Assembly: GCA_005792805.1 (NCBI GenBank) | Contig: SXQV01000150.1 | Span: 1 to 13,451, forward strand | Source of the DNA: Methylococcaceae bacterium | GTDB taxonomy: Bacteria > Pseudomonadota > Gammaproteobacteria > Methylococcales > Methylococcaceae | Reading direction: 5' to 3' | DNA: 13,451 nt | Part shown: positions 6,631 through 13,451 of the stretch, piece after piece | Numbering within the stretch: position 1 is the stretch's first letter | Layout of the letters: every line of letters begins with the position of its first letter | Made by a program: the position numbers and the translations under genes | The notes under the pieces: model-generated | Databases searched by the model: none | What the model was told of the DNA's origin: nothing | What the model saw: only the letters and a program-made list of their open reading frames with translations

Positions 6631-7074
6631 ATGTGCCACTTACGCTTTGTTATTGCCGCCATGATTGCCCCATTCATGGTGGCCTGCTCTTGGGACTGGC
6701 TGCCTTTTGTCTATCGCCAGGACATTCACCAAGGAAATGTGATTTCTCAGGAGATGGTCGATCAATTACGGCCTGGGATGACTAAACGCCAGGTCACTTA
6801 TGTCATGGGGGCTCCCTTGATGATCGACCCGTTCCACGATGATCGATGGGATTATGTCTACTCCAACCAGCCGGGAGATGAACCTCGGGTTCAGAAGAAC
6901 GTTACCTTGATATTTAAGGGGGATGAGTTGGCCGCACTGCAGGGAGACTTTCGTCCCGGCACTTTGCCTTCCATTGAGATGAAAAAAGATGCGACGATCA
7001 ATGTGCCGAAAATCGCGAGAGAAAGGACGATATGGCAAATGATCACCGATCCATTCGATAACGAGAATGAGTAG
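6631..7074 (+). CDS. bamE: BamE (SmpA/OmlA) outer-membrane assembly lipoprotein
   Basis: BamE is a small lipoprotein of the BAM complex, which inserts beta-barrel proteins in the outer membrane. The 147-residue product starts with a short signal peptide ending in MVAC, with lipidated Cys19. The SmpA/OmlA fold follows: GNVISQEMVDQLRPGMTKRQ and VMGAPLMIDPFHDDRWDYVY (about 36-77). It is longer than the E. coli protein because of a C-terminal extension (to ITDPFDNENE). The ATG at 6631 gives a full signal peptide but has no Shine-Dalgarno and abuts the inverted repeat. Divergence from fur matches the known omlA-fur arrangement in Pseudomonas and Xanthomonas. Confidence 0.93.
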   Translation: MCHLRFVIAAMIAPFMVACSWDWLPFVYRQDIHQGNVISQEMVDQLRPGMTKRQVTYVMGAPLMIDPFHDDRWDYVYSNQPGDEPRVQKNVTLIFKGDELAALQGDFRPGTLPSIEMKKDATINVPKIARERTIWQMITDPFDNENE

Positions 7075-7089
7075 GCCGGGGCTTCTATG

Positions 7090-7368
7090 TCACTTTTTCT
7101 GGACTCTCTCCCGCCTGGCCGTTCTTGGGTCGGCGATCAGTGGCCGGTAAATCTCAATCCGGTTGCCGGGTAAGAGCCTTTGGTCAAGGCCGCAGGGACG
7201 TCCGAAGATTCCTATGGAGATAGAACCCAGGTCGATTTCTGGAAAACGATCCAGCACGCCGGAGGCGTGAATGGCGGCTATGGCGGCGAAGTCCTCCGGG
7301 ATTTCCAGCGATAGCAACACTTGAATCCCCGGCTTTGCATAAGCCACCTCGACTCTGATCAGTTTCAC
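7090..7368 (-). CDS. rnfH: RnfH family protein (UPF0125)
   Basis: This 92-residue ubiquitin-like-fold protein of poorly known role is commonly encoded near bamE and smpB. The family pattern is clear: VEVAYAKPGIQ at the N-terminus, ASGVLDRFPEIDL (~35-47), GIFGRPCGLDQRLLPG (~53-68) and RIEIYRPLIADP (~70-81), then a basic tail. The start is GTG (7368-7366); a GGGAG lies about 12 bases upstream, slightly far. It follows the transporter gene by 28 bases and is probably co-transcribed with it. Its stop lies 15 bases from that of convergent bamE. Confidence 0.9.
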   Translation of the reverse strand: MKLIRVEVAYAKPGIQVLLSLEIPEDFAAIAAIHASGVLDRFPEIDLGSISIGIFGRPCGLDQRLLPGNRIEIYRPLIADPRTARRERVQKK

Positions 7369-7396
7369 GCGGAACTATTTCTCCCGGAGGCGTCCG

Positions 7397-8749
7397 TCAT
7401 AGCAAGCCCATCGCATGGGCAAAAATGATGAAAACGGACAGCGGTGCTACATATCTGATCAGGATCCTCCAATAGCAGAAATACGACCCTAGTTCGAGCT
7501 CCTGTGCGCTCTCTTGCTTTTTCACGATCCAGCCAGCGAATACCGCGATAAGAATGCCGCCCGCCGGCAACATAAGGTCTGCAGTAATGAAATCGACTAA
7601 TTCGAACAATGTCTTGCCGAACCATGTGACAGAAGCCCCGTGGCTGAATGAGATCAATGTTCCTAAGCCGAGAAACCAGCAGGCGAATCCGGCGTAGATG
7701 CTGGCTCTTACTCGGCTCAAACTGCGGTTCTCGGAAAGCCAGGCGACGGCAGGTTCGATGAGGGCGATGGCCGAAGTGATAGCCGCAAAAAACACCAAGA
7801 TAAAAAACAGGGTGCCAAACAGAGAGCCTCCCGGCATGTGGCCAAACGCCAAGGGTAATGATTCAAAAATCAGGCCTGGGCCCATGCCTGGGGCGAGCTG
7901 GTTGCTGAACACCACGGGAAAGATTGCGACGCCCGCCATCAGGGCCACCAAAGTATCCGCCGTGGCTACAAAAATGGATGATCGACCAATTGAGACATGG
8001 TCAGGCAGGTAGGATCCATAGACCATGATGGAGCCCATTCCCAGTCCCAACGAGAAAAAAGCTTGTCCCATCGCCACTAATAGGCTCTCGCCGGTCAGTT
8101 TGCTGAACTCTGGCTTGAACAGAAATGACATGCCTTGCGAGAATCCGCTGGTACCTGCGGCGTAAATGTCCAGCGCAAGCAGCATCAAAAATAACCCCGG
8201 CATCATGAGCCGGGCAACACGTTCCAGACCTTGACTCACGCCTTTGCTGACAATCAAGACAGTGGCAGCCATGAAGGCGGTGTGCCAGACCAGTTGAACG
8301 TCGGGTGCCGCCTTTATGTCCTGAAAAGTTTGTTGTGCCATTTGCGGGGTGACGTTGTTCAGGAATCCTCCACCCATCTTGAAAATGTAGGCCATCGACC
8401 ATCCTGCAATGACCGAGTAGTAAGACAGGATCAGGAAACCGGCGGCTACTCCCAGCCAGCCCACGTAGCGCCATGCGCGATGTACTCCGGCCTCTTCGGC
8501 TAGCGCCGCCATGGTATTGATAGGGCTTTGACGCCCACGCCGTCCGAGCATGGTTTCCGCCATCATGATCGGTAAACCGATGCCTACGACGCAGGCGAGG
8601 TAGACCAATACAAAAGCGCCACCACCGTTTTCTCCCAGTAAGTAAGGGAATTTCCAGATATTACCCAGACCAATGGCAGAGCCACTGGCTGCAAGAATAA
8701 AGGCTAGGCGCGAGGACCATTGTCCATGTAGCAGGCGTTGATCGGTCAT
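7397..8749 (-). CDS. SNF-family sodium-dependent transporter (LeuT fold)
   Basis: This 450-residue inner-membrane symporter belongs to the neurotransmitter:sodium symporter family, whose bacterial members import amino acids or similar solutes with Na+. The TM1 signature GSAIGLGNIWKFPYLLGENG (23-42) contains the unwound segment and the Asn and Phe-Pro positions of the Na+ and substrate sites. SLGLGMGSIMVYGSYL matches TM6 and its flank. The protein ends immediately after the eleventh hydrophobic segment (VAPLSVFIIFAHAMGLL), as in 11-TM bacterial members. The substrate cannot be read from sequence. No good Shine-Dalgarno precedes the ATG. It lies between rnfH and smpB, where ratA is found in enterobacteria. 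Confidence 0.92.
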   Translation of the reverse strand: MTDQRLLHGQWSSRLAFILAASGSAIGLGNIWKFPYLLGENGGGAFVLVYLACVVGIGLPIMMAETMLGRRGRQSPINTMAALAEEAGVHRAWRYVGWLGVAAGFLILSYYSVIAGWSMAYIFKMGGGFLNNVTPQMAQQTFQDIKAAPDVQLVWHTAFMAATVLIVSKGVSQGLERVARLMMPGLFLMLLALDIYAAGTSGFSQGMSFLFKPEFSKLTGESLLVAMGQAFFSLGLGMGSIMVYGSYLPDHVSIGRSSIFVATADTLVALMAGVAIFPVVFSNQLAPGMGPGLIFESLPLAFGHMPGGSLFGTLFFILVFFAAITSAIALIEPAVAWLSENRSLSRVRASIYAGFACWFLGLGTLISFSHGASVTWFGKTLFELVDFITADLMLPAGGILIAVFAGWIVKKQESAQELELGSYFCYWRILIRYVAPLSVFIIFAHAMGLL

Positions 8750-8779
8750 GGCTTGGATCGTTGTTTGAGTGTGTGGTTA

Positions 8780-8795
8780 GCACTTGGGTAAGTGC
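8780..8795. promoter_or_regulatory. Small palindrome between the transporter gene and smpB
   Basis: The perfect 6-bp arms gcactt and aagtgc surround gggt. The site lies in the 102-base divergent gap, so it could affect either gene. A TAAAAT at 8804-8809 could be the smpB -10 element, but no -35 at proper spacing was found. This is a weak call. Confidence 0.25.
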
Positions 8796-8851
8796 ATTCG
8801 AGTTAAAATAGCGCATTTTCGCGATTCAGTCAGGGATTCAAGGCACAGGTT

Positions 8852-9331
8852 ATGGCGACAAAAAAGAACAAGGATGGTCCGGGCAACGGCACGATTGCCC
8901 TGAATCGACAGGCGACGCATGACTATTTCATTGAGGAGCGATACGAGGCAGGCCTGGTTTTGCAAGGGTGGGAAATTAAAAGTTTGCGGGCAGGGCGCGC
9001 CCAGTTAAAGGAGAGTTACGTCGTTCTTAAGGGGGGCGAGGCGTGGTTGCTCGGATCACATCTCTCGCCGCTGACGACAGCCTCGACCCACGTCATCCCC
9101 GATCCCGTGCGGACGCGCAAGCTGCTATTGCACCGGGGTGAACTGAGCCGCCTGATCGGTCATGTCGAGCGAAAAGGCTACACCTTGGTTCCCCTGGCGC
9201 TCTATTGGAAGAAAGGGCGTGCCAAGCTTGAGATCGGGTTGGCCAAAGGTAAAAAAATGCATGACAAACGAGCGACGGAGAAGGATCGCGACTGGGAGCG
9301 AGAAAAGCAGCGTGTTATGAAGCATGGCTGA
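8852..9331 (+). CDS. smpB: SmpB, tmRNA-binding protein
   Basis: SmpB binds tmRNA and carries it to stalled ribosomes for trans-translation. The 159-residue protein is full length. It contains NRQATHDYFIEERYEAG (18-34), GWEIKSLRAGRAQL (39-52), the SHLSPL segment (69-74), GYTLVPLALYWKKGRAKLEIG (109-129) and the basic decoding-site tail GKKMHDKR (133-140). AAGG lies 8 bases upstream of the ATG. No tmRNA gene is recognisable in the window. Confidence 0.96.
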   Translation: MATKKNKDGPGNGTIALNRQATHDYFIEERYEAGLVLQGWEIKSLRAGRAQLKESYVVLKGGEAWLLGSHLSPLTTASTHVIPDPVRTRKLLLHRGELSRLIGHVERKGYTLVPLALYWKKGRAKLEIGLAKGKKMHDKRATEKDRDWEREKQRVMKHG

Positions 9332-9423
9332 TGTTCGTTGGGGTTTAGTCCTTGCCTTATCGCCTCTAAGTCCGGGTGTGGGTTCCCTGCATCCACGTCA
9401 CCTAATCATCACTACGTTACCAA

Positions 9424-9438
9424 GAGCCGCGTCGGCTC
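9424..9438. promoter_or_regulatory. Hairpin gagccg/cggctc upstream of the carboxypeptidase gene
   Basis: A 6-bp GC-rich stem with a 3-base loop lies 16 bases before the start codon at 9455. No T-run follows, so it is not a standard terminator for smpB. It could affect translation of the next gene, which has no visible Shine-Dalgarno. Confidence 0.25.
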
Positions 9439-9454
9439 GGTGCAATACAACAAA

Positions 9455-10726
9455 ATGAAACGACTTCTAGCTTTTGCTCTTCTATTGGCCGGTCAAATGA
9501 TCCTAATGTCATTAGGAGAAGCCAGGGAATATTCCGCTTTGGTGGTGGAGCCCGAGTCTGGGCGTGTCTTATATGAGAAATACGCTGAGGAACTGAGGCA
9601 TCCCGCTTCCGTGACAAAAATGATGACGCTCTATCTGGTATTCGAGGCTTTGGAGCGAGGTGATCTCACGCTGAACGCCCCATTGGCTGTCTCTCGGAAT
9701 GCCGTTTTGCGTCCCCCATCACGGCTTGGTTTGACTCCTGGCGATACCCTCAGTGTCGAGGATGCCATTCTTGGTCTGGTGACCCGTTCCGCTAATGATG
9801 CGGCAACGGTTATTGCAGAAAATCTTGGTGGGACCGAAGTGTCATTTGCCGGAATGATGACAGCCAAGGCTCGTAGTCTGGGGATGCGGGACACTGTTTT
9901 TCGCAATGCTTCAGGGCTGCCCGATGCGGATCAGGTCACCACGGCGTGGGATATGTATCGGCTAGGTAAGGCATTGATTAATGACTTTCCCCGGTATTAC
10001 CCCTACTTTTCAACGCCGCGTTTCTATTATCGAGGCCAGAGTTTTGATAACCACAATCATTTGATGGAGACCTATCCGGGTATGGATGGCATTAAGACGG
10101 GGTTTATCAATTCATCGGGATTTAATCTGGTGGCTTCCGTCAGGCGTGGGGGAAGGCGAATTATCGGGGTTGTCTTTGGTGGCCCGAGTGCGGTTCGGCG
10201 TGACAGTCATATGAGGGAGATTCTCGATGACGGCTTTTCCCAGCTCAATGGAGCCCCTCCTGGCTATATCGAGACAAAGTTCGAGAAGTCCTCTGCGTCG
10301 CGAGGTCAAGGTCGGCTTTACGCTGAGTTGGATAACGAACCGCCCCAGGTGACGTTCGGCAACGCCAAGCGGTTCAAGGGAGCTAGTACTCCGTCAGGTT
10401 ACCAGCGTGCCGCAACGGTTGCTGACTCATCCAGATACTCGAAGCCTGCCCTGCAACTGCGGTCCAGGGCGGCAGTTAGCCATCGTCGTGAGCAGCGGGA
10501 GTCTTCCCGTGCAGCGCATCGAACTGCTGGGACAGTGTCGAAGGCGTCCCCAAAATCAACTTCAACCCATTCCGGGGTATCGGCTGTTGCTGGCAAGGGT
10601 CGCCACAAGGCGCACGTCCCACTGTCAGTGGCCGCATCTAAAAGCAGGACAGCGGCAGCCTCTTCTTTAAGCACGAAGACGTGCAAGGGAGCAAAGGGCA
10701 AAACTGGCAAGTGTCTCGCTAAATAA
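9455..10726 (+). CDS. D-alanyl-D-alanine carboxypeptidase (peptidase S11, low-molecular-weight PBP)
   Basis: This exported enzyme removes the terminal D-Ala from peptidoglycan pentapeptides. All three active-site motifs are present: SVTK (Ser52-Lys55), SAN (112-114) and KTG (214-216). The ATG at 9455 (MKRLL) gives a clear signal peptide cleaved near GEA-R; a longer in-frame TTG at 9338 would bury it. Of 423 residues, the catalytic domain ends near 270. The rest is a low-complexity tail rich in Ser, Arg, Lys and Ala, ending KTCKGAKGKTGKCLAK, and I do not see a PBP5 C-terminal beta domain. A highly basic tail could bind the cell wall or membrane. No Shine-Dalgarno is visible. Confidence 0.9.
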   Translation: MKRLLAFALLLAGQMILMSLGEAREYSALVVEPESGRVLYEKYAEELRHPASVTKMMTLYLVFEALERGDLTLNAPLAVSRNAVLRPPSRLGLTPGDTLSVEDAILGLVTRSANDAATVIAENLGGTEVSFAGMMTAKARSLGMRDTVFRNASGLPDADQVTTAWDMYRLGKALINDFPRYYPYFSTPRFYYRGQSFDNHNHLMETYPGMDGIKTGFINSSGFNLVASVRRGGRRIIGVVFGGPSAVRRDSHMREILDDGFSQLNGAPPGYIETKFEKSSASRGQGRLYAELDNEPPQVTFGNAKRFKGASTPSGYQRAATVADSSRYSKPALQLRSRAAVSHRREQRESSRAAHRTAGTVSKASPKSTSTHSGVSAVAGKGRHKAHVPLSVAASKSRTAAASSLSTKTCKGAKGKTGKCLAK

Positions 10727-10731
10727 GTCGT

Positions 10732-11136
10732 TTGAGTTACGTGAGCAGTCCTCCCAACATAACTCCGTATGACCGTCTTGGCGGGTCAGACGGGTTACAC
10801 GCACTGGTAAGTCAGTTTTACCGCAACATGGATGAACTGCCCGGGGTCGACGACGTGCGCGGCATGCATGCCCTGGATCTTTCCGGGGCGGAAAGCAAAC
10901 TGTTCAAGTTTCTTTCTGGCTGGTTGGGTGGCCCGAATCTTTACTGGGAGGAATTCGGTCATCCGCGTCTTCGCATGAGACACCTGCCGTTTTCTATCGG
11001 TGCCAAAGAGCGCGACCAATGGTTGGCATGCATGCATATGGCGCTGGACAGCACGGTGCAAGAGGCCGAATTGCGCGAACATCTGTATCAGGCATTTATT
11101 CAGACGGCCAACCACATGATCAACCGAATCGAGTGA
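10732..11136 (+). CDS. Group II truncated haemoglobin (TrHbO type)
   Basis: This 134-residue 2-on-2 globin matches the group II pattern throughout: YDRLGGSDGLHALVSQFYRNMDE (13-35, with Tyr30 at B10), FLSGWLGGPNLYWEEFGHPRLR (60-81), the proximal heme His84 in RHLPF, and RDQWL with the G8 Trp97. Such proteins bind O2 or NO and are linked to oxidative or nitrosative stress. No ATG lies before the conserved N-terminus, so the start must be TTG (10732) or GTG (10741); neither has a strong Shine-Dalgarno. It begins 5 bases after the carboxypeptidase stop, so co-transcription is likely. Confidence 0.92.
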   Translation: MSYVSSPPNITPYDRLGGSDGLHALVSQFYRNMDELPGVDDVRGMHALDLSGAESKLFKFLSGWLGGPNLYWEEFGHPRLRMRHLPFSIGAKERDQWLACMHMALDSTVQEAELREHLYQAFIQTANHMINRIE

Positions 11137-11170
11137 TAACGAAGATGCTGGTCTACCCGGAGCTCTTGCA

Positions 11171-12007
11171 ATGAAAATGTCTCCTAACGCTTTCCTGGAG
11201 TGGGAAGGCAAGCGCGTCACTTTGCTTGGCATGTCGGGTGTTGGCAAAACCACGCTGGCCAACAAGCTTCCCAAGCATTCCTGGTTCCACTATTCGGGAG
11301 ATTATCGGATTGGTACGCGGTATCTTGATGAGCCGATCTCCGACAACATTAAGCTACAGGCGATGGAGATCCCTTTTCTGCGAGAGCTTTTGCAATCGGA
11401 TTCCATCTACATTCGCAGCAATATCACCATTGACAATCTGACACCGGTCTCCAGTTTTCTGGGCAAGCTTGGCAATCCGGCATTGGGTGGTTTGAGTCTT
11501 GATGAATTCAAGCGGCGACAGGATTTGCATCGTCAGGCGGAAATCAGCGCCATGCGGGACGTGCCGGAATTTATCCGCAAGGTGGACGCCATTTATGGCT
11601 ACAAGAATTTCATTAATGATGGCGGCGGCAGTGTCTGTGAACTGGATGATGCCGAGACCTTGAAGATCCTCGCCGAGCACACGCTGATAATTTATATCCG
11701 TACCTCTGTCGAGCTTGATCACATCCTGATTGAGCGCGCAAAAAGTCATCCCAAACCGCTGTACTACCGGGAGGCTTTCCTTGATGAGCAGTTACCGGCG
11801 TTCATGATGGCGAGTGGTTATGACGAGGTTGACCAGGTGCCGCCGGATGAATTTGTCTCATGGGTGTTCCCCAGGCTTTTCTGTGCCCGTATCCCTAGGT
11901 ACGAAAGGATTGCCGGCGAACTGGGTTATACGGTCGATGCCAGTGATTTGGCGGCTGTTAGAGACGAGGCCGACTTTATCGGGCTCATCTGTGATGCGCT
12001 CGCTTGA
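11171..12007 (+). CDS. P-loop NTPase of unknown function
   Basis: This 278-residue soluble protein has a clear Walker A, GMSGVGKTT (20-28), after a short N-terminal strand (KRVTLLG). The hydrophobic run HTLIIYIRTS near residue 171 could be a later core beta strand. FINDGGGSVCELDD (~152-165) is a striking Gly/acidic loop. The size and P-loop placement resemble small-molecule kinases or shikimate-kinase-like folds, but I recognise no specific family motif. GGAG lies 8 bases upstream of the ATG. The gene sits 34 bases after the haemoglobin and 35 before metA, all co-directional. A role near methionine metabolism is only a guess from neighbourhood. Confidence 0.8.
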   Translation: MKMSPNAFLEWEGKRVTLLGMSGVGKTTLANKLPKHSWFHYSGDYRIGTRYLDEPISDNIKLQAMEIPFLRELLQSDSIYIRSNITIDNLTPVSSFLGKLGNPALGGLSLDEFKRRQDLHRQAEISAMRDVPEFIRKVDAIYGYKNFINDGGGSVCELDDAETLKILAEHTLIIYIRTSVELDHILIERAKSHPKPLYYREAFLDEQLPAFMMASGYDEVDQVPPDEFVSWVFPRLFCARIPRYERIAGELGYTVDASDLAAVRDEADFIGLICDALA

Positions 12008-12042
12008 TTCTGCATCGAATTGAGTAGTTAGGAGAGACTTGA

Positions 12043-13218
12043 GTGCCCCTTGTTGCCCATAACGATCTTCCGACCTTCAAGCGTCTCAGTGATGAGGGGC
12101 AAGAAGTACTGAGTGTCGAACGTGCGCGTCATCAGGATATTCGTGAGATGCATATAGGGCTTTTGAATATGATGCCCGATGCGGCGCTGGAGGCCACAGA
12201 GCGGCAATTCTATCGTTTGGTCGGCGCGGCCAATCCGATTGTGCAGTTTCACATGCATCCCTTCACAATCGAGGGCCTGACTCGCAGCGGCGAGGCGCAG
12301 GCGCACATTGACCGATATTACGAATCGTTCGACAAGATTCGTGACGAGGGTCTGGATGGATTGATTATCAGTGGCGCCAATGTGACCCATGCCCGTCTAC
12401 AGCAGGAGCCTTTCTGGCAGCCGTTGACTGAGGTTTTCGATTGGGCACGTCAACACGTCAGTTCCACGCTGTGTTCTTGCCTGGCCACGCATGCGCTCAT
12501 TCAGTACGGCTATGGCATTGAGCGGACACCTTTGGGGTTCAAGCGTTGGGGCGTGTATCCGCACCGCGTGGTTGAACCTATCCACCCGTTGGTAGCGACA
12601 ATTAACACCCGTTTCGATGTCCCTCATTCGCGCTTCAATGAGATTTTTCGGGGGGATATGGAGCGTGCCGGCTTGCGTGTGCTGGTTGAGAGTGAGGAGG
12701 CGGGCGTTCATCTGGCGGTCAGCGAGGACTTGATGCGGGTCGTGTTTTTTCAGGGCCACCCAGAATACGACACCATCAGCCTCTTCAAAGAGTACAAGCG
12801 GGAAGTGACACGTTATTTTGCGGGAGCACGTGATGACTTTCCGCCGCTGCCGGAACATTATTTCAGTCTCGACCTTGAAGACTGCCTGAATCAATATGGG
12901 CAGAAGGTCAGGCAGGCCCGGCGTGAAGGTCTCCCGTTCCCGGAACTCCCGGAGGAGCAGGTGGCCATCCATCTGGACAATACCTGGCGAGACACCGCCA
13001 AGGCAGTTTTTAATAATTGGCTGGGGTTGATTTACCAGGTGACGGATCAGGATCGTCGGAAGCCGCTGATGGGGCATGTTAACCCGCATGACCCGCTAGG
13101 CTTGGTCGGGAAATTGAGCCAGACCGATCTGGGCAGGGCGGGGCGCGATGAAGGTGTGGCCGCTGATGAACCGGATTTCTCCTGTATTCTCGTGGACAGG
13201 GGGCCCGGATTTTCATAA
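12043..13218 (+). CDS. metA: MetA-family homoserine O-acyltransferase
   Basis: The family acylates L-homoserine at the first committed step of methionine synthesis, using succinyl- or acetyl-CoA. The core aligns with E. coli MetA: MHIGLLNMMPDAALEATERQF (36-56), catalytic Cys146 in STLCSCLATHA, GVYPHRV (170-176), PHSRF (194-198), and GHPEYD (238-243) supplying His239 and Glu241. The position equivalent to residue 111, Gly in E. coli and Glu in acetyl-CoA enzymes, is Thr115 in SGANVTH, so the acyl donor cannot be predicted. At 391 residues it is longer than the ~310-residue E. coli enzyme, through an insertion around 262-310 and a C-terminal tail of about 35 residues. The start is GTG, with GGAGAG 6 bases upstream. 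Confidence 0.88.
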   Translation: MPLVAHNDLPTFKRLSDEGQEVLSVERARHQDIREMHIGLLNMMPDAALEATERQFYRLVGAANPIVQFHMHPFTIEGLTRSGEAQAHIDRYYESFDKIRDEGLDGLIISGANVTHARLQQEPFWQPLTEVFDWARQHVSSTLCSCLATHALIQYGYGIERTPLGFKRWGVYPHRVVEPIHPLVATINTRFDVPHSRFNEIFRGDMERAGLRVLVESEEAGVHLAVSEDLMRVVFFQGHPEYDTISLFKEYKREVTRYFAGARDDFPPLPEHYFSLDLEDCLNQYGQKVRQARREGLPFPELPEEQVAIHLDNTWRDTAKAVFNNWLGLIYQVTDQDRRKPLMGHVNPHDPLGLVGKLSQTDLGRAGRDEGVAADEPDFSCILVDRGPGFS

Positions 13219-13223
13219 AATCC
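13207..13223 (+). terminator. Hairpin overlapping the metA stop codon
   Basis: The perfect 7-bp arms ggatttt and aaaatcc surround cat, and the metA TAA lies in the right arm. No T-run follows on either strand outside the stem, so termination activity is uncertain. Confidence 0.25.
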
Positions 13224-13250
13224 CCGGCAGTTTAAGACTTACGCGAATCG

Positions 13251-13294
13251 ACATGAACGGGACGGACCTGACGGTTCATCCCGTTTTGCATGTT
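13251..13294 (+). terminator. Stem-loop upstream of carA: terminator or attenuator
   Basis: The arms aacggga (13256-13262) and tcccgtt (13279-13285) form a GC-rich stem with a 16-base loop. The right arm runs into TTTT. Outer acat/atgt pairing (13251-13254 with 13290-13293) could extend it. An alternative stem atgaac (13253-13258) with gttcat (13274-13279) uses overlapping bases and excludes the first. It could end metA transcription or, given two exclusive folds 15-50 bases before carA, act in attenuation. Confidence 0.45.
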
Positions 13295-13308
13295 TAAGGT
13301 GGACTCTA

Positions 13309-13451
13309 TTGAATACCCAAGCATTATTGGCCCTGGAAGACGGAACGTTATTCCGGGGTGTGGCTATAGGCGCCGAGGGGTGCTCGGTGGGCGAAGTCGT
13401 TTTCAATACTTCCATTACCGGCTATCAGGAGATCCTTACCGATCCTTCTTA
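13309..13451 (+). CDS. carA: CarA, carbamoyl-phosphate synthase small subunit, 3' partial
   Basis: The first 47 codons are present and the gene runs off the right edge. The translation begins (M)[20 protein letters not shown] and continues with [21 protein letters not shown], the conserved N-terminal segment of the small (glutaminase) subunit that supplies ammonia for arginine and pyrimidine synthesis. The start codon is TTG (13309-13311), with AAGGTGG at 13297-13303 just upstream. The glutaminase active site lies outside the window. Confidence 0.93.
   Translation, partial: [47 protein letters not shown]

Noticed and set aside
8001..8474. Minus-strand open frame of 157 codons inside the transporter gene
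   Set aside because: It is a second frame on the same strand as the SNF transporter, whose conserved TM signatures show which frame is real.
10795..11274. Minus-strand open frame of 159 codons
   Set aside because: It is antisense to the truncated haemoglobin and the P-loop gene, both of which have clear conserved motifs.
12397..13089. Minus-strand open frame of 230 codons
   Set aside because: It is antisense to metA, whose catalytic motifs and ribosome-binding site are clear. Long shadow frames are expected there.

Overview
The window looks like chromosomal DNA of a Gram-negative proteobacterium, gamma- or betaproteobacterial. The grounds are the divergent fur/bamE pair, LolD with a LolC/E permease, RnfH, SmpB, a MetA-family acyltransferase and the start of carA. 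I cannot place it to genus. Gene calls rest on reading translations and motifs; no database search was run.

Left part (1-4122) is accessory and secretion-oriented. It begins inside a secreted trypsin-fold serine protease. The catalytic Asp and Ser are visible and the His lies off the left edge. The protease carries eight cysteine-rich InlB-type beta repeats. A second exported protein follows, whose C-terminal half carries a clear thaumatin-family signature. A 29-bp near-identical sequence (26/29) lies just downstream of each of these two genes, so the thaumatin-like gene sits between two copies and may be a cassette. The gaps also hold a compact palindrome just upstream of the thaumatin-like gene and a REP-like hairpin that overlaps the stop codon of lolD.

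Middle part (4123-8749) is mostly on the minus strand. It holds fur, a LolC/E-family permease and LolD, read in that order and possibly as one transcript. bamE is divergent from fur and the two share a short intergenic region with a large interrupted inverted repeat. rnfH converges on bamE and follows an SNF-family Na+-dependent transporter. fur has no ATG, GTG or TTG that would give a full-length protein. The best start is CTG at 6550, preceded by GGAG at 8-nt spacing.

Right part (8852-13451) is on the plus strand: smpB, a D-Ala-D-Ala carboxypeptidase with a basic low-complexity tail, a group II truncated haemoglobin, a P-loop protein of unknown role, a MetA-family homoserine O-acyltransferase with a Thr at the acyl-specificity position, and the first 47 codons of carA behind a hairpin. 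The genes from the carboxypeptidase to metA are closely spaced and co-directional.

The core genes concern envelope biogenesis (LolCD, BamE, the carboxypeptidase), iron control (Fur), ribosome rescue (SmpB) and biosynthesis (MetA, CarA). The observations most worth following are the protease/thaumatin-like pair with its flanking repeats, the CTG start of fur, the fur/bamE inverted repeat and the unusual MetA active site.
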